Source of the DNA: Myxococcales bacterium 68-20
Lineage (GTDB): Bacteria > Myxococcota_A > Polyangia > Polyangiales > Polyangiaceae
Reading direction: 5' to 3'
DNA length: 64,000 nucleotides
Assembly: GCA_001899635.1 (NCBI GenBank)
Contig: MKVQ01000016.1
Location: forward strand, 1-64,000
The notes below the pieces were generated by a model. That model was not told the DNA's origin. It saw only the letters and a program-made list of their open reading frames with translations, and did not search any database. Below, in pieces: positions 1 to 8,159 of the stretch. Both the position numbers and the translations under genes were made by a program. Numbering within the stretch: the first letter of the stretch is position 1; each line of letters starts with the position of its first letter.

Positions 1-741
1 GCACAGGTCGTTGTTGCAATCGGCCTGCCCCCTAATGCAACCGAGGTCGCACGACGAGCTGTTGCAGACGGGACCGTAATTGACAGGAAGGACGCCTTCC
101 CCGCAGACCCACGCGTCCGCGCCCACGTCCGAGGTAGTGCACTTCCTCCCGCACGCGCTGCAGTTCTCTGGATCACGATCGAGCTGCGTGCAGTCGTTTC
201 CGCATTGCGTAAAGCCGGGAGGACAACCACACGCGCCGTTCCAGCAGACTTCTCCCTCCTTGCAGGCATTACCGCACCCACCGCAGTTCGCCGGCTCCAT
301 CAGTAATGCCTCGCAGCCGTCCTCGAGCTGCCCATTGCAGTCGCCAAGGATAGCGGGGCACTGCAGGTAACACTCGCCGTCCATGCAAGAAAAATCCCCG
401 TTGCCTCCGTTCGGCGAGAATCCCCCATCGGGATCAAAGCACTTCTTGCCGCACGCTCCACAATTATTCACATCCGTTTTGAGATTCGTATTGCAGAGGC
501 CGGGCTTGTCGAGACAGGTAGCGTACGGAGCCGGGCAGTCGTACGAAATGCACATTGGGACGACCGGCTCCGTCTGAGCGTCCACTTCGACGAAGGCTGG
601 AGCTGAGATGGGTGTTCCGCCATCTTCGACGGCGATCGGCTTGTCGGTGACCGCACACCCACCGGCAGCCATGACCGCGAACGCCAGGAGAGTCGCGCCG
701 GTCGCGAACGATGCCGCGGCGAGCCTTGCGAGATTGCTCAT
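1..741 (-). CDS. Cys-rich 'NCGxCG' repeat lipoprotein, cassette copy 1 (3' end outside window)
   Basis: The minus-strand frame opens with ATG at 741 and stays open to the left edge, so the C-terminus is missing. The N-terminus is a hydrophobic export signal ending AVMAAGGC, a plausible lipobox. The mature part has repeated Cys modules of the form NCGACGKKC, NCGGCGNAC and NCSACGRKC, alternating with DCN/GDCN segments. This resembles the Stig1/MXAN_6577-like Cys-rich proteins of myxobacteria and predicts a disulphide-rich, surface-anchored protein. The start overlaps the stop of the preceding one-TM gene by 4 bp (ATGA, 738-741), suggesting translational coupling. It is the paralogue of the genes at 23396-24646 and 62223-63386. 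The family match is by motif only; no function is known. Confidence 0.8.
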   Translation of the reverse strand, partial: MSNLARLAAASFATGATLLAFAVMAAGGCAVTDKPIAVEDGGTPISAPAFVEVDAQTEPVVPMCISYDCPAPYATCLDKPGLCNTNLKTDVNNCGACGKKCFDPDGGFSPNGGNGDFSCMDGECYLQCPAILGDCNGQLEDGCEALLMEPANCGGCGNACKEGEVCWNGACGCPPGFTQCGNDCTQLDRDPENCSACGRKCTTSDVGADAWVCGEGVLPVNYGPVCNSSSCDLGCIRGQADCNNDLC

Positions 742-1463
742 TCTACCCTCCCCATCAGATCCGATGCCCTCTCCGCCTGAGGGGACCCGGGTGCTCGCCC
801 CGCGAGCGATCGCGCCACGGCCTCGGCGTCGCTGCGCCGACCGAGCCGAAGCAGCGCGTCGACACGCAGCACGTCACGCTCGAGCGCGAGTTGTCCGCGG
901 GGGAAGTCGCGCGCGTGCGCATCGAGCAGACTCAGCGCGCTCGTCGGGTCGCTCGCGAGACGAACGCGAGCGCCGTCGACGAGCCGAAGCTCCAAGGTCA
1001 GAGCATCGACCACCGGCGGCGCACGCCGCACGGCAGGAGTCGTGGCCGACGGGAGATCGCCGACCGACCGCACCGGCACCGATTCACGCCGAATGTCGTC
1101 ACCCGCCTTAGACTCGATGGGCCCGCGCGCAGCCTCGGCCACCGGCGGCGCGAGGGATGTCGCTCCTGACACATCGACGGGCGCCGGCGCATCGGTTCCC
1201 TTCGTGAACGCCCGGTCGGACATCGAGCTCCAGGCGATGACGCCAATGGCTGCGCCGACGATGACACCGCCGACGATCTTCGCCACGAGCGACCGTCCGC
1301 TCGCCGAAGGCGCCGGGCTCGCGTCGGCCATCTCGACTTGAAGACGCTGAGCGACGCGCGCGTACGCGTCCTCATCGAGCCCTCGAGGGAGAGCGGCGCC
1401 CTCGAGCAGGCGCGCCGCCGGAGGGGCGTCCGCCGCGCGTGACCAGGGGACGAGTGGTTTCAT
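738..1463 (-). CDS. One-TM sigma-partner protein, putative anti-sigma factor, cassette copy 1
   Basis: The 241-aa protein has about 57 cytoplasmic residues, a single TM helix (about 59-78, LVAKIVGGVIVGAAIGVIAW), a Pro/Ala/Asp-rich linker, and a periplasmic helical C-terminal domain (about 155-241) with TPR-like spacing. It follows an ECF sigma gene with a 4-bp ATGA overlap (1460-1463), the usual place for an anti-sigma factor. I infer that the short N-terminal segment holds the sigma factor and the periplasmic domain senses a signal. No zinc-binding HxxxCxxC anti-sigma motif is visible, so this would be a non-classical type. Paralogues: 24675-25397 and 63383-64000. A structural role is an alternative. 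Confidence 0.72.
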   Translation of the reverse strand: MKPLVPWSRAADAPPAARLLEGAALPRGLDEDAYARVAQRLQVEMADASPAPSASGRSLVAKIVGGVIVGAAIGVIAWSSMSDRAFTKGTDAPAPVDVSGATSLAPPVAEAARGPIESKAGDDIRRESVPVRSVGDLPSATTPAVRRAPPVVDALTLELRLVDGARVRLASDPTSALSLLDAHARDFPRGQLALERDVLRVDALLRLGRRSDAEAVARSLAGRAPGSPQAERASDLMGRVE

Positions 1464-2029
1464 GGGGCCTTTCTATTCGGCACGAGCGCAAGCTTTTCGG
1501 CGATGCGCTCGAAGTCTTGCCGAGCGGCATGGACGCGGGAGTGGACCGTGCCGATCGGGATTTCGAGGATGGCGGCGATTTCCGCGGGGGTCTTTCCCTC
1601 GATCTCGAACATGACGAAGACGACTCGTTTGGGATCGGAGATTCGGGACAGCACGAGCTCGAGGCGCGCACGCCTCTCGCGCGCCTCCGCCGCTTCTTCC
1701 GGGCTCGTCCGTTCGCTCGCGAGCTCGGGGAACTCGGAATCGGCAGTCGCGAGCTCATGCTTTCGAAGGACGTGGCGCCGGTAGTTCGCCACGACGCGCC
1801 GGCAGATCGAGAACAGCCAGCTCCGGAGGGAGCCCTCACCCGAGTAGGTGTCGATCTTTCGGTACACGACGACGAAGACCTCTTGGAGGAGGTCCTCGAG
1901 ATCGCGGTCTCGCACCCCGAGACGCGCGAGCGAGCTCACGACGAAGGGGGCGTGCGCCTTGTAGAGGCGAGCGACGTCGAGCGTCCTTGCCGGCATCCTG
2001 CTTGACACGCCCAACGTCGTGACGCTCAC
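1460..2029 (-). CDS. ECF-family RNA polymerase sigma factor, cassette copy 1
   Basis: The 189-aa protein has the two-domain ECF layout. Region 2 (about 20-90) includes DLEDLLQEVFVVVYRK and the GSLRSWLFSICRRVVANYRR stretch; region 4 (about 125-180) has the helix-turn-helix TPAEIAAILEIPIGTVHSRVHAAR. It should direct RNA polymerase to a dedicated promoter set, probably including this cassette. The frame starts with GTG at 2029; ATG at 1996 is an alternative that keeps region 2 intact. Its stop overlaps the start of the one-TM gene. The 363-aa protein gene starts only 49 bp away on the other strand, so one short region holds both promoters. Paralogue at 25394-26017. Confidence 0.9.
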   Translation of the reverse strand: MSVTTLGVSSRMPARTLDVARLYKAHAPFVVSSLARLGVRDRDLEDLLQEVFVVVYRKIDTYSGEGSLRSWLFSICRRVVANYRRHVLRKHELATADSEFPELASERTSPEEAAEARERRARLELVLSRISDPKRVVFVMFEIEGKTPAEIAAILEIPIGTVHSRVHAARQDFERIAEKLALVPNRKAP

Positions 2030-2078
2030 CTACTAGCAGTGTTCGGAGCGCGCTCTCCGCTTCGAAAAATCGTCGTCG

Positions 2079-3170
2079 ATGAAGACTTCCCGCTATGGAG
2101 AGGGTCTGTTTCGCATCGTTCGTTGGACGACAGCAGCCTTCGCAGCGGCGATCCTCGCGACGGCCAGCCCCGTCGCAGGCCAAGAAGCGAGCCCCCACCA
2201 GCTCCGGTGGGAACGTGGCGGAGAGCTCTGCCGTGAGGGTGAACCGCGCCTACGAAGGTACGTGGTCACGCGCCTCGGCTTCGATCCGTTCGGCGCCGGC
2301 CCACCGAAGGCAGGTGCCAGCAACGTGCGCACCATCCTCGTGGACCTCTCCGTGCAGGGAGGCGGCTACCGCCTGACGCTCGTGTTTCACGATGACGCCG
2401 GCAACGTGCGCTCGACGCGGACGCTGGAGAGCGCCTCCCGCGATTGTCGCGTCGTCCTCGAGGCGGCGTCGCTCGCCGTCGCGCTCGGGATCCAAAGCTC
2501 GCTCGAGCAAACGGCGAGGCGCCCCATCGACACCGGCCCCGACGCCCCCGCCATCGATCGCGATGCGGAGACGATCGTCCCGCCGACGCCGACGCCGATA
2601 TCGACGACGAACCCCACGAGACGGCCCGTCGTCGTCCCCTCACCTCCGCTACCACCTCCGCTCGCGGCTCGCCTCGAGGTGGCATTCGGCGTCGCCGCCG
2701 GGACGCTTCCCAGGCTCGCCCCAGGACTCGCAATCGGAGGCCTCATCGAGATCCGTAAAGGGATCTGGGCCTCGGCGAGGATGCTGCACGTCCCCGGGGT
2801 CTTGGCGGACGATTCGCGCTTCGCAATGAGCCTCAGCACGGCGCGCTTCGGCGTTTGCCTCGATCCGTGGAGAGTACGTCGGTTCGATCTGTTGAGCTGC
2901 GCGCACGCTGGCGTCGGTCTGATCTCGACCGTCGTCTCCGAGCTCACGCCCGTAGATCGAACTCCCGCATTTTTCGGCGGCGGCGGCCTCGGCCAGTGGA
3001 TCTACTATCGACCGACCCGCGGCCTGGCACTCTTCGCCGGACAAGAGGTCACGCTTCCCTTCGATCGCTATCGCCTCTTCGTCGAAGGTTCGGATCGCAC
3101 CGTGTTCACCGTCGCGCCGATAACGGCGTACACCTTCTTCGGGATCGCGCTCACGACCGATCCTCAATGA
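2079..3170 (+). CDS. 363-aa outer-membrane-like protein, cassette-associated (copy 1)
   Basis: An N-terminal signal peptide (about 1-35, cleavage near SPVAGQ) precedes a small domain ending in a DCR/EAASLAVALGI helix, a Pro/Thr-rich linker (about 160-200), and a C-terminal region of alternating glycine/aromatic strands typical of outer-membrane beta-barrels (about 205-363). It matches the protein at 26074-27165 in layout and in exact length (363 aa). Shared features include the N-terminal Cys, the 'DC…A..LA….I' helix and the barrel end. Here it is divergent from the sigma gene; in copy 2 it lies upstream on the same strand. Membership of the cassette and an outer-membrane location are inferences. 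Confidence 0.75.
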   Translation: MKTSRYGEGLFRIVRWTTAAFAAAILATASPVAGQEASPHQLRWERGGELCREGEPRLRRYVVTRLGFDPFGAGPPKAGASNVRTILVDLSVQGGGYRLTLVFHDDAGNVRSTRTLESASRDCRVVLEAASLAVALGIQSSLEQTARRPIDTGPDAPAIDRDAETIVPPTPTPISTTNPTRRPVVVPSPPLPPPLAARLEVAFGVAAGTLPRLAPGLAIGGLIEIRKGIWASARMLHVPGVLADDSRFAMSLSTARFGVCLDPWRVRRFDLLSCAHAGVGLISTVVSELTPVDRTPAFFGGGGLGQWIYYRPTRGLALFAGQEVTLPFDRYRLFVEGSDRTVFTVAPITAYTFFGIALTTDPQ

Positions 3171-3453
3171 CCTCGCCAACCGCGTCCCGAGCAGGTCGCG
3201 AGCGCGTCTGGCAAGGAGGCGGCCTGACCAGGAAGCGCCTTCTTGCCCCGACGGCTCCCCTTCGTTTGGCGATACGCTCGCTCGTCGTGAGCGCCGATCG
3301 GTCCATTTTCGCTGAGCCTCTGCAAGCGGGGCTCTCGCCCATGGGCGACCAGGAAATCCAACCGTCATCCGGCAGCGAAGACCGCCCAGTGCCGATGTGG
3401 ACGCAAACGCCCGGCAAAGTTGGCTATGGCGATGCTCACTTGCATTGACCTCC

Positions 3454-3490
3454 GATTCACGCCCGCCCGTTGGGCGAGCGGGCGTGAATC
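3454..3490. terminator. Perfect 13-bp inverted repeat, terminator-like
   Basis: GATTCACGCCCGC and its exact complement GCGGGCGTGAATC flank an 11-base loop. It lies about 280 bases after the stop of the 2079-3170 gene. There is no T-run on either side, so factor-independent termination is uncertain. It could be a processing or stability element. Confidence 0.5.
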
Positions 3491-3540
3491 TCCGGTCAAA
3501 GCCTGCTCGTGTGAGCTGACCGCTTCGACCTTTCAGGATC

Positions 3541-3559
3541 GGCGCAACTGAGTTGCGCC
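3541..3559. repeat. 19-bp palindrome containing GCGCAACTG(A/G)GTTGCGC
   Basis: GGCGCAACT and AGTTGCGCC are perfect 9-base arms around one central G, followed by CTTAATT. The inner 17 bases recur with a single change at 54879-54895. It could be a dispersed palindromic element, an operator or a short terminator; the sequence does not decide. Confidence 0.6.
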
Positions 3560-3713
3560 TTAATTCGCGCATCCGAACCGGGCCCGTCGGCATCAACTCG
3601 TACACACGAGAACAAGGCGATCGTGATGCGACGCGCAATAGTCTGCATCAATGACCCCTCGCATATTGCTCTGGGCTGCATCTCGCACGCGCCAGTGATA
3701 AGGACTGCGCCGA

Positions 3714-4616
3714 TTGAGCAGCGAATCACACAGCCATCGGGTGAAAGCGGCGAAGGAGCTTGCTTGGGACGATGAAGCCCTGCACGCGCTGCTACTGGAT
3801 CGCAGCGAAGAAGTGGTTCTGACGATTTTGCGGCGGCCCGATTTTCCTCCGGCGCTCTATGCAAAACTCCCGGACCTGCCCCCGCCCGCCGTTCGCTTGT
3901 TCTTGGCCAAAGTCGAGCCACTCGAGGAGGCGCGCCTTCTGCGCTTGTCGAGAGATCTACTCGCGGATGTCCGAAAACGGATGGCACAGCGCCGCACGTT
4001 GAGTGCCGAGCACTTCGACATGCTCGCCAATGACAGTGAAGTCCTAGTGAAGCGAGAGCTCGCGCAACGAGACGATTGCCCTGCATCGTGGTTGCAGAAA
4101 TGGAGCCTCGACCCGAGCGAATGGCTGCGCAGGGCGGCGTTGGCGAATCATCGCGTCACCTCGGAGGTTCTCGCTAAAGCGAGTGTCCTCGCCGACAACC
4201 ATCGCGAGATTGCCGAACACCTGCTCACGCCCACGGAGATTCTCACCCGCTTGGCTGACTCCCAGGACGTCTTCGTTCGTGGCGCAGTTGCCAAGAATCC
4301 GAACACGCCAGAAAACGTGCTGTCTCAGCTGGCGCGCGACGCCGATTCGTTTCCTCGTTTGAACGTCGCCAGCAACAAGGTCTGTCCACTGTCACTGCTT
4401 CGCGAGCTCGAAAACGATCCGGACTTCGTCGTGCGTCGCCATGTCGTGTGACGCAGCGATTGTCCGCTCGAGATCTTGAAGCGACGCGCCAGCGACGACA
4501 GTCCACACGTTCGCTACGCGGTTGCCGATCATCCGCAAACGACGACGACGTTGCTCTCGGCGTTAGCCGGCGACGGCCAGAGCTTCGTGGCTGCGCGAGC
4601 GAAAGAGAGACTCTGA
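3714..4616 (+). pseudogene. LRV/ARM-type repeat protein split by an in-frame TGA
   Basis: A TTG start at 3714, with AAGGA 9 bases upstream, opens 245 codons of leucine-rich-variant style repeats: RRAALANHRVTSEVLAKAS, VRGAVAKNPNTPENVLSQLA, LNVASNKVCPLSLLRELEN. A TGA at 4449-4451 stops the frame inside a repeat. The same frame then continues without interruption as RSDCPLEILKRRASDDSPHV, RYAVADHP, to a stop at 4614-4616, with the repeat period intact. A CGA-to-TGA change would explain it. LRV repeats build superhelical protein-binding surfaces. The product is therefore either truncated by one repeat or two, inactive, or a readthrough/sequencing case. No close functional assignment is possible. 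Confidence 0.7.
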
Positions 4617-4978
4617 AGGCTACGGCGCCCTCGTCGATTCATCTCACCGCGGCAATCGCCTTCCACTGCGGCCACGTTTCGCGGTGGTGATGTTCGGGCG
4701 AACAGGAAACGCAAAGCCGTCGCGGCGATCAAGACCGATCGGATCGGGAGTGAACCTAGCGCTCGATCCACGAATTTCAGCCAGGACTGAGCCACCGACC
4801 TCGTTGACCACCACCAACAGCACACGTCCCGAGCGAGGCAGCATGACGCCCGCCGTCGTCGTTTGCCCCTGCGTGTGACCACACAGTCACGCGCGTCTCG
4901 GACTGCCGCACTCGATGGCCGCGCCCGGCTCGCATTTCTCGACACGAGGCGCTGGATCGCGCGTTGCTTCGGCACGCC
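4617..4978. other. Gap without a convincing gene
   Basis: Open frames exist on both strands but none has a start, codon bias and homology cue together. A minus-strand frame around 4644-4880 (GRVLLVVVNEVGGSVLAEI) looks faintly protein-like and might be a relic. I do not call it. Confidence 0.4.
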
Positions 4979-5530
4979 ATGATGACGAAAAACCTCTCTC
5001 TCGCACGCGTCGTTCGTTTCGCCCTCTCGACCTGCATCGGCGCGTGTACCGCCATTGCATCGAGCACTGCGCATGCGCAAGAGAGCGGCGATAGCGCCGC
5101 GATGGCGGCGAATCGCGGATTGAAGATCGGCTTGGGCCCCACCATCCTCATGCCGATGCGGGACGACGGACCGTTCGGCGGTGGTCTCACGCTCGACGGA
5201 CGTTACGGGTTCAAGGCAGGCCCGACGGTCCTCGCGCCCGGCGGTCGTCTCGCCGGTTACGTGATCTCGAGCCGCTTCATCGGGGTCGGGATGCCCACCT
5301 TCCGGATAACGATTCCGGTAGGGCCTCTCGCTCCCTACGTCGTTGGAGGCATCGGCGCGGGCTTGATCACGAACCGGAGCGAGTCAGGTCTCGCACTGCT
5401 TGGTGGTGGTGGACTGATGCTTCACTTCGGCCGCGTCTTTGCCATCGGTGCCGAAGCGACCTACCAGACCATCAGCGGAACGGAGTTCAGGAGCATCGCG
5501 ATCGGCCCTGCGCTCTCGTTCGGAAGCTGA
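4979..5530 (+). CDS. Small outer-membrane beta-barrel protein (hypothetical)
   Basis: The 183-aa protein begins MMTKNLSLARVVRF, has a signal peptide cleaved after STAHA (about residue 32), and then consists of glycine-rich amphipathic strands (GLKIGLGPTILMP, GVGMPTFRITIPVGPLAPYVVGGIGAGLI) ending in FGS. Length and pattern fit an eight-stranded outer-membrane barrel of the OmpA/OmpW-like size class. The ATG at 4979 is chosen because it gives a compact signal peptide; an in-frame start at 4964 is possible. It stands alone on the plus strand. Its function is unknown. Confidence 0.7.
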   Translation: MMTKNLSLARVVRFALSTCIGACTAIASSTAHAQESGDSAAMAANRGLKIGLGPTILMPMRDDGPFGGGLTLDGRYGFKAGPTVLAPGGRLAGYVISSRFIGVGMPTFRITIPVGPLAPYVVGGIGAGLITNRSESGLALLGGGGLMLHFGRVFAIGAEATYQTISGTEFRSIAIGPALSFGS

Positions 5531-5711
5531 CGCTCACGCGATGCGACGATCGAAGCTCGCGTGTGTTCGCGACCGGGTGATCGGGGCACGATCGGCGATC
5601 TAACGGTCGCGGTTGTGCGAACCGGGCGCGAAGGATGAGCGCCTCGTTGGATCGGAGGGAAGCTCACGCGAAACGCGGGCCGGGAGGATCGCCCCATGCA
5701 GCGCGGGAAGC

Positions 5712-6050
5712 ATGCCCGAAGTGCTCACCAAACATCCCGACGTCGTGCTCGAGGTCCTGAAGGCCGAGGGCGCGCAATGTGGTGTCGGCCTTCGCCCGAA
5801 GATCCTGAAAGACTGCCCACAGGACAAGCTCTGCGTGCTCAAGGGCGGAGAGCTGTGCGTCTACGGCCCGACGGAGCTCGGGCTCATGACCCAGCTCACC
5901 CGCGAGGAGGTCTGTGGCGCCGTGCCCACTCCGCGCGCGGAGGGCTCGTTCCCCCATCCTGCGGTCGGGATCGGTCTCGCCGTCGCCGCGGTCGCCACCG
6001 TCACCGCCGCTGCCACGCGAGCGCGTCGACGTCGTGGGAGAGCAACCTGA
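5712..6050 (+). CDS. Hypothetical small protein with C-terminal TM segment
   Basis: From ATG at 5712 the 112-aa product has a Cys-containing soluble part (CGVGLRPKILKDCPQDKLC, GELCVYGPTELGLM, REEVCG) and a hydrophobic segment at about 82-102 (VGIGLAVAAVATVTAAAT) followed by Arg-rich residues. This suggests a tail-anchored or one-TM protein with its Cys-rich part outside. The frame stays open upstream to 5613, but that extension lacks protein character. I do not recognise a family; the periodic Cys pattern and coding bias support a real gene. Confidence 0.55.
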   Translation: MPEVLTKHPDVVLEVLKAEGAQCGVGLRPKILKDCPQDKLCVLKGGELCVYGPTELGLMTQLTREEVCGAVPTPRAEGSFPHPAVGIGLAVAAVATVTAAATRARRRRGRAT

Positions 6051-6218
6051 GCTAGCTGTGGTTTGGCGTGCTCGGTTGCATCGACCGGCGACTCGCCGTG
6101 TTTCTGCAAGTGGATCGGGAGGGCGAACGGCCGCGTCGTGTCAGAGCACGCTGCGTCAACGTTCCGACCTACGGCTGGTGTGCAGATTGCCCGTCGGCCC
6201 CCTCGATGGAGGTGAACC

Positions 6219-6740
6219 GTGAGGCTCGGAGTCGCTGCCTTGTTCTTGCTCTCGATCGTGGGCTGTAGCTCAGAAGCTGAGAGAGAAGCGGTGCCGGCGC
6301 CAACGATCAGCGACGCGACCGACGTTCCTGCGGACGATAGGCCCGCGGAGTCGTCCAGTGCCCCTAGCGCGACCGAGAACCGGTCCGAGTCGCCCCCCGC
6401 GCCTGAGCGGACGCAGAGCTCGAACGAGGTTCGCAACCGCGTCCTCCGGGATCCTCTCGCAGAGTCTTGCCCGTTCCCAGCATCCGCGTGCACTGGTCCC
6501 TGTGTCCCGCTCACCGGAGCCCGCTTCGACGACGCGAACCAGTGCTTCTCATCCGAAGTCGTAGTTGGCTGCCTGCTTGGACGCGGCCAACTCAACTCGG
6601 ACCTCGTCTGCTTCAAGCGTAGTCAAGACGGCGTCGTCCTAAGCACATCGTCGTCGCTTCGCGAGAAGCTCGGACCTGACTGGGAAGGCTGCTCCCTCGA
6701 CGAGGAGGATGCCCTCCGAACCGGTGCAGTGTGTCGGTGA
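6219..6740 (+). CDS. Hypothetical lipoprotein
   Basis: GTG at 6219 is preceded by GGAGG eight bases upstream. The N-terminus MRLGVAALFLLSIVGC is a lipoprotein signal with the lipid-carrying Cys at about residue 16. A Ser/Pro/Glu-rich linker (about 20-75) leads to a compact Cys-containing domain with six Cys (about 84-173, CPFPASACTGPCVPL … GCSLDEEDALRTGAVC). It is probably a disulphide-stabilised periplasmic or surface domain. Family unknown. It lies between the tail-anchored protein and a repeat-bearing gap, on the plus strand. Confidence 0.75.
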   Translation: MRLGVAALFLLSIVGCSSEAEREAVPAPTISDATDVPADDRPAESSSAPSATENRSESPPAPERTQSSNEVRNRVLRDPLAESCPFPASACTGPCVPLTGARFDDANQCFSSEVVVGCLLGRGQLNSDLVCFKRSQDGVVLSTSSSLREKLGPDWEGCSLDEEDALRTGAVCR

Positions 6741-6804
6741 CCGGATCGTCGGCCTGAAAGCATCGTGAGGGTCGACGCTCGCTCAGCAGAACCGGAAAGC
6801 GGTG

Positions 6805-6984
6805 TCGGGGGCGGGGAGCCCTCGCGCCCGCGCAAGGAGCCAAGGATCATCCTCCCAGGTCGACACCACCTGGCCCGCGCGGGCTCGCGCCGATCAACCC
6901 CTCCTCAGTCCGCCGAGGCCTCGCGGGCGCGTGCCGCGCGCGGAAATGAGCTGACACGCGGGCGTGAGGGCTCCCCGCCCCCGG
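6805..6984. repeat. Long imperfect inverted repeat in an intergenic region
   Basis: The 28 bases from 6805 and the complement of 6957-6984 differ at two positions, with about 124 bases between them. The arms are very GC-rich (GGGGGCGGGGAGCCCTCGCG on the left arm). A smaller hairpin (CCAGGTCGACACCACCTGG, 6859-6877) sits between. It lies in the 6741-7068 gap between a plus-strand lipoprotein gene and the 3' end of a minus-strand gene, so a bidirectional terminator or a miniature element are both possible. Confidence 0.55.
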
Positions 6985-7068
6985 CGCCGCCCCCGCAGGA
7001 TGCGACCGAACACTGAATGAGAGCGAGGCCGATGCTCTGGAATCGCGAGTTCGCGCCGCCCGTTGCAG

Positions 7069-7965
7069 CTAGCGCCGGTCGCGCTTCTTCCCGCGCCCGC
7101 GCGTTCCGTGGCGGATGATCGTCGGATCGCGCGGCGGGCCCTTGCTCGTCTCGACGAGCTCCTTGATCCGCTTGATCTCCTCGCGGAACGACTTCTTCAT
7201 CTGCGTGTCGTCGATGTTCAGCAGGATCGCGTCGCGGAGCTCGGGGATCTTCCCTCCCTCCGCCCAGATGGCGTAGCGATCGAACATCTGCTGCGAGAAC
7301 CGCCTCGCGACGGCCTTCGGGACCGAGCCGAGCGCCTCGACGAGCGCCTTGTGTCCGGGGTAGCGGAACGCCGATCGCGGCGCGTCGTGCGCGAGCATGA
7401 ACGCAGCGTGGAGCAGGTTGATCGGCTGATAGTAGGCGTCGTGCGGGAACGTCTCGAGCCACGTGGGCTCCGCGAGGGCACGGATGACGGCAGCCGCCTG
7501 GAAGTAGCGATCCATCCACGACTCGACGCGGTCGGCGAGATCGGCCTGCATCTTCTGGCCCATCATCGCGAGCGCGAGCGGGACGGCGTCGCGGACGCGG
7601 AAGCGCGGATCGTCCGCCTTCTCCTCCAGGAGCACGAGCGCGCGATCGCGGACGGCGTTCTCCTTCGCCACCATCGCCCGGTTGCCGATCGCGAGCACGC
7701 CGCAGACGCTGAGGAACTCCTTGCCCGATGCGCCGCGCGCCTCGTCCGGCGGGAGATTCGCCATGGCGTAGACGAGGTCGTCGACCTTCGGGCCGATGCC
7801 CGCGCACTCGTGCGCGAACGCGAGCGCGAGGTTCATGTTCACGCGCGGGCCCGGCAGCCCCGATTGGAGCTCGAGCTGGCGGTACAGGTCCGCTGTCTTG
7901 CCTGCGATCGCCCGCTCGAGCGCTGTGGTGAGCTCCGCGCTGCGCAACCCCTCGGCCTTCGTCAT
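7069..7965 (-). CDS. Hypothetical helical protein (298 aa)
   Basis: The protein is soluble and almost wholly helical, with no signal peptide or TM segment, and has a very basic tail (RGRGKKRDRR). Recurring stretches such as NMNLALAFAHECAGIGP, FLSVCGVLAIGNRAMVAKEN and RDAVPLALAMMGQKMQ suggest a HEAT/ARM-like solenoid in the cytoplasm. Codon bias is strong over the whole length. I do not recognise a named family. It lies directly beyond the tRNA-Arg gene on the same strand. Confidence 0.7.
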   Translation of the reverse strand: MTKAEGLRSAELTTALERAIAGKTADLYRQLELQSGLPGPRVNMNLALAFAHECAGIGPKVDDLVYAMANLPPDEARGASGKEFLSVCGVLAIGNRAMVAKENAVRDRALVLLEEKADDPRFRVRDAVPLALAMMGQKMQADLADRVESWMDRYFQAAAVIRALAEPTWLETFPHDAYYQPINLLHAAFMLAHDAPRSAFRYPGHKALVEALGSVPKAVARRFSQQMFDRYAIWAEGGKIPELRDAILLNIDDTQMKKSFREEIKRIKELVETSKGPPRDPTIIRHGTRGRGKKRDRR

Positions 7966-7999
7966 GCGAGGAGCACGTTTATCACAGGAGATCGATGGG

Positions 8000-8073
8000 C
8001 AGCCCCTGCTGGATTCGAACCAGCGACCGAGTCATTAGAAATAACTTGCTCTATCCAGCTGAGCTAAGGGGCC
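8000..8073 (-). tRNA. tRNA-Arg (anticodon TCT)
   Basis: The minus strand folds as a complete cloverleaf: acceptor stem GGCCCCT/AGGGGCT (one G-U end pair), D-arm GCTC…GAGC, anticodon stem AGTTA/TGACT with loop TTTCTAA (anticodon TCT, reading AGA), and T-arm GCTGG-TTCGAAT-CCAGC. It should decode the rare AGA codon in this high-GC genome. No integrase or attachment-site duplication is visible beside it. Confidence 0.92.
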
Positions 8074-8159
8074 AGTCGCCGAAGCGGTCGTACCTCGTCG
8101 GCTAGTGCAACCATACCGCGTGCCCCCTGACCTGAAAACCCCTGCGCGGATGGCCCCCG

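Larger units (their letters stand above)
3171..3713 (+). other. Intergenic stretch with two hairpins
   Basis: No open frame here has convincing coding bias. The region lies between two plus-strand genes and holds two strong inverted repeats, at 3454-3490 and 3541-3559, listed separately. A Shine-Dalgarno-like AAGGA at about 3700 serves the next gene. Confidence 0.6.

Noticed and set aside
4644-4880. Possible minus-strand gene (GRVLLVVVNEVGGSVLAEI)
   Set aside because: No start with a ribosome site and no domain; the frame ends without a conserved tail. Kept only as a possible relic.
7063-8067. Plus-strand frame (334 codons) over the helical hypothetical gene and tRNA
   Set aside because: It is antisense, runs through a tRNA gene and has a biased, motif-free composition.
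8000-8073. tRNA-Arg as an integration site for a genomic island
   Set aside because: No integrase, no copy of the tRNA 3' end nearby, and normal chromosomal genes on both sides.
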